Assembly (NCBI RefSeq): GCF_000215995.1
Contig: NC_015680.1
Span: forward strand, 496,001-560,000
Source of the DNA: Pyrococcus yayanosii CH1
GTDB taxonomy: Archaea; Methanobacteriota_B; Thermococci; Thermococcales; Thermococcaceae
Direction of reading: 5' to 3'
Length of the DNA stretch: 64,000 bases
Shown here: positions 61,713-64,000 of the stretch, piece after piece
How the letters are laid out: each line of letters begins with the position of its first letter
Numbering within the stretch: position 1 is the stretch's first letter
Made by a program: the position numbers and the translations under genes
The notes under the pieces: model-generated
What the model was told of the DNA's origin: nothing
What the model saw: the letters and a program-made list of their open reading frames with translations, nothing else
Database searches by the model: none

Positions 61713-62367
61713 TGTGTTTGGAGGGGGTTTGTGATTGTTTTTATTCTTATTTTTGCTATTCGTTAGTTGGGTTGGGTTATTATTTTGATTATCTGTTGGT
61801 TGGATCTTAAGTTATTATGAGCTCTATCCGTGCTGTTGGGTGCTTGTAAGGACGCTTTATATCTGGTGGTTTTGAGGGGAAGGGGCGGGTGTTGAATGTC
61901 AGGTTAATTGTGGGGACGTGTGATGGTGAAATTTTCAGGACTCGCGTGTTGATTAATGTCATGACAAGCCAGCCCAACGATTACTACTGAAGTTCGTTAA
62001 CCAGGCAATGCTAAAATCCCACCTTCACTCACAAAATTTCTTCTCGAACTTCCCACCACTCGCAAAATAAAAAATAAAAAATACTATAACCCACCCCAAC
62101 ACTTTGCGTAAAAAACTAACGCAAACCCAACAACCACCACCAAAACAAAAAGAAAAAATACGTAGCTACGTCAAGAACAAGTAATTTTTTGAATATGGTT
62201 AACGTAACAATTTGCAGGTTATTCCATAAATTGCAATGTGATGTCTCTTTGTTCTCCCACGATATCAAAGTTGAAGACCTAGCTTGAGCTCGATATAATT
62301 TAAAGGGGCTTTGCTCCAGCAAGCAAGATAATAATTTAAAAATTAAACCAAAAGTTGAAAAACGGAG
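61713..62367. other. 655-bp non-coding flank between CRISPR array and porB
   Basis: No convincing long gene. The left part (61713-61890) is G/T-rich on the plus strand and resembles the leader in style (TTTGGAGGGGGTTTGTGATTG); the right part (61990-62170) is A/C-rich, so its complement is again G/T-rich. TTGCGT-(9)-ACGCAA (62104-62124) is an inverted repeat. The end close to porB (TTTTTCAACTTTTGG on the minus strand) could terminate porB. Confidence 0.6.
61889..61990 (+). CDS. possible short gene or gene remnant
   Basis: A GTG at 61889 opens 33 codons (LNVRLIVGTCDGEIFRTRVL, ending MTSQPNDYY). Upstream are GCTTTATATC (61853-61862), a TATA-like box, and GGGGAAGGGGCGGGT. The peptide has an ordered beta-like pattern, but I do not recognise it. 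It could be the front of a gene truncated when the CRISPR region rearranged. Confidence 0.25.
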   Translation: MLNVRLIVGTCDGEIFRTRVLINVMTSQPNDYY

Positions 62368-63363
62368 TCACTCTTCAGGCTTCGGCAGGATGGCTTCCAC
62401 ACCAAGGACCTTCCACATTGCCTTTATCTGCTCGCGGAGCTGGTCGATGGCTTCTGGGCTCTTGAAGAGGTGCTTGAACCTGCCCTGGAGCTTAAGGTAC
62501 TCTTCTATGGGCTTCTTAAACTCTATCCTGACTACTCTGCCTCCTTCCCTGTGGACCTTGGCCCCTCCCCCTGGTGGCTGTATCTTGATGTTGTGGAAGT
62601 CACCGTTCTCAATCTCGAAGAGCGGCCATATGCCTGTCTCGATTGCAAGGCGGGCTATCTCAATGCCCTTCTCCAGTGGTGTCCTCCAGCCGGTTGGGCA
62701 GGTGCAGTGGACCTGGACGAATGCTGGGCCATCAACTTTGGCCGCCTTCTTCATCTTCTTGATGAAGTCGAAGGGATTAGCTATGCTTGCCGTAGCTACG
62801 TAGGGTATCTGGTGGGCCGCGGCTATGAGAGCTACCCACTTCTTGGGCTTGTCCTCACCTATTGAGAGCTTGCCCGGTGGTGAGGTGGTCGTCCAGGCTC
62901 CGTAGGGGGTGGAGCTTGAGCGCTGAATTCCCGTGTTCATGTAAGCTTCGTTGTCATACATGAGATAGACAACGTTGTGCCACCTTTCGAGCATACCGCT
63001 CAGGGCCTGCATACCTATGTCGGCGGTTCCACCATCACCAGCTATGGCCAATATCTTGCCCTTCCTGCCGAGCTTCTTCCAAGCCGCTTCAATTCCCGAT
63101 GCAACGGCAGCAGCGTTCTCGAAGGCCACGTGAATCCAGGGTGCCTTCCATGATGTGTACGGGAAGACGGCGCTAACAACCTCCATACATCCGGTGGCCT
63201 GGGCTATGGCGAAGGCGTTTGGATCACCATACTTCTCCTCCATGGCCTCGCTAAAAGCCTTGGTTGCAAGCCTGAGAGCGGTGGCACAGCCGCAACCGGC
63301 ACAGGCGGCGTGACCAGGTGCCCAGTACTCGCGAGTGGTAACGGGGGGCTTTCTAACTGCCAT
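62368..63363 (-). CDS. porB: pyruvate:ferredoxin oxidoreductase, beta subunit
   Basis: 331 residues, nearly identical in motif to Pyrococcus Por[14 protein letters not shown] carries iron-sulfur Cys, [12 protein letters not shown] and [12 protein letters not shown] bind TPP, and [12 protein letters not shown] holds the last Cys. It oxidises pyruvate to acetyl-CoA with ferredoxin reduction. ATG at 63363 has GAGGTG six bases upstream; ATG at 63369 is inside the spacing. Follows porA by 10 bp. Confidence 0.95.
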   Translation of the reverse strand: MAVRKPPVTTREYWAPGHAACAGCGCATALRLATKAFSEAMEEKYGDPNAFAIAQATGCMEVVSAVFPYTSWKAPWIHVAFENAAAVASGIEAAWKKLGRKGKILAIAGDGGTADIGMQALSGMLERWHNVVYLMYDNEAYMNTGIQRSSSTPYGAWTTTSPPGKLSIGEDKPKKWVALIAAAHQIPYVATASIANPFDFIKKMKKAAKVDGPAFVQVHCTCPTGWRTPLEKGIEIARLAIETGIWPLFEIENGDFHNIKIQPPGGGAKVHREGGRVVRIEFKKPIEEYLKLQGRFKHLFKSPEAIDQLREQIKAMWKVLGVEAILPKPEE

Positions 63364-63373
63364 CTCCATCACC

Positions 63374-64000
63374 TCACAGTATCTCCTTCCTAAGTCCTAT
63401 CCAGTTAATAGGCTTCTCAACCTTACCCTCCTCAAGAGCCCTCCTGGTTATGGAGAAGGCCTCGTCAAGTTGCTCGAAGGTAACATCCCTTCCACCAAGT
63501 CCCGCTATGAAGTCCAGCATCAGAGGCTTCTCCTTCTCGTTTATGAGAGTGGCAGAGGCATCCGTGAAGACCGCTCCATAGAGCCCGATTGTGATGTTCT
63601 TCTCGATGAACGCAAGCACCTTGGTCTTCTTCGCAAGGGCCTTGATCTCCTCGACTGGGAACGGCCTGTAAACGGTTATCTTTGCTGCTCCTACCTTGTA
63701 GCCCTCCTCCCTCTTCTTGTCCACCCACTCCTTTAGGGTTCCGGCGAGAGAGCCCATGGTAACGAAGATCATCTCGGCGTCATCTGTGCGGTACTCCTCA
63801 ATCTTCTGGTACTTCCTGCCAAACCTCTTCTCGAACTCGGCGAAGGCCTCGTCAATGACTTCCTTTGCCCTCTCCATAGCCTCCCAAACCTTGTACCTCG
63901 CCTCCATGTAATGGGCTGGGAAGGCAAGTGTGCCCTGGGTTATGGGCCTGGCGGGGTCGAGATAAGCGTGCTTTGGCTCGTACTCGCCTAGGAATTCGTC
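63374..64000 (-). CDS. porA: pyruvate:ferredoxin oxidoreductase, alpha subunit, C-terminal part
   Basis: The gene continues past the right end; about 208 C-terminal residues are visible. [50 protein letters not shown] and [10 protein letters not shown] are conserved in 2-oxoacid oxidoreductase alpha subunits; adjacency to porB names it PorA. The start codon and the TPP-facing domain I are outside the window. Confidence 0.92.
   Translation of the reverse strand, partial: DEFLGEYEPKHAYLDPARPITQGTLAFPAHYMEARYKVWEAMERAKEVIDEAFAEFEKRFGRKYQKIEEYRTDDAEMIFVTMGSLAGTLKEWVDKKREEGYKVGAAKITVYRPFPVEEIKALAKKTKVLAFIEKNITIGLYGAVFTDASATLINEKEKPLMLDFIAGLGGRDVTFEQLDEAFSITRRALEEGKVEKPINWIGLRKEIL

Noticed and set aside
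62116-62322. 68-codon minus-strand frame next to porB
   Set aside because: TTG start without a ribosome site and a C-terminus (FFFLFWWWLLG) from the A/C-rich stretch.

Overview
The window is a gene-dense stretch of a hyperthermophilic archaeal chromosome, almost certainly Thermococcales (Pyrococcus or Thermococcus). Evidence: GGTGA/GAGGTG ribosome binding sites, TATA (TTTATA/TTTAAA) promoters, GTG and TTG starts, the herA-mre11-rad50-nurA operon, GGGP synthase, archaeosine tRNA-guanine transglycosylase, a MinD-type HypB, pyruvate:ferredoxin oxidoreductase, and a Pyrococcus-like CRISPR repeat ending in ATTGAAAG. Assignments come from reading motifs and recalled family features; no database search was run.

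Layout. 1-12.6 kb: end of an M42 peptidase, tRNA-Leu(UAA), NAC, two tandem HEAT-repeat paralogues, pyrE, rpl21e-rpoF, GGGP synthase, a KaiC-like protein with a V4R domain, a ferritin-like protein, a PIN/KH ATPase, a three-gene minus-strand cluster, and adk. 12.6-19.3 kb: a candidate C/D box sRNA, tgtA, a radical SAM protein, mfnA, a dolichol-kinase-like protein, a HAD phosphatase and an antiporter. 19.3-27.2 kb: the DNA end-resection operon, then a DUF2103-like protein divergent from an SFM1-like SPOUT methyltransferase. 27.2-32.8 kb: inositol-phosphate synthase, thi4 and, divergently, thiC-purC-purP-purO. 32.8-41 kb: stomatin/NfeD pair, ACT-domain protein, a seven-gene Mrp-type antiporter operon, Sir2 and an M55 peptidase. 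41-49.1 kb: NiFe-hydrogenase maturation genes (hypA, MinD-type hypB, hycI, hypC, hypD, hypF) with a CcdA-like protein, a GNAT protein and mobA. 49.1-53 kb: amidohydrolase, iorA (no iorB beside it), and a DUF2240-like protein.

53-62.4 kb is an accessory region: a frameshifted PH-like membrane gene, a decayed IS607-type element (TnpA and TnpB fragments), a 1372-residue nuclease-helicase with Cas4/Dna2-like motifs, an NhaC antiporter, and a CRISPR leader and array (16 spacers) with no cas genes in the window. The right end is porB and the C-terminal part of porA on the minus strand.

Working connections. The hyp cluster serves NiFe hydrogenase assembly. Its hycI/ccdA-like divergent promoter carries an exact match to the SurR consensus GTTn3AACn5GTT, and hypF has two SurR half-sites in a 39-bp inverted repeat. 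ThiC consumes AIR, the purine intermediate used by the pathway in which PurC, PurP and PurO act, so that operon sits at a metabolic branch point. The most unusual material is the 53-62.4 kb region, the SurR-like sites, the candidate sRNA overlapping the 5' end of tgtA, and the rpl21e leader.
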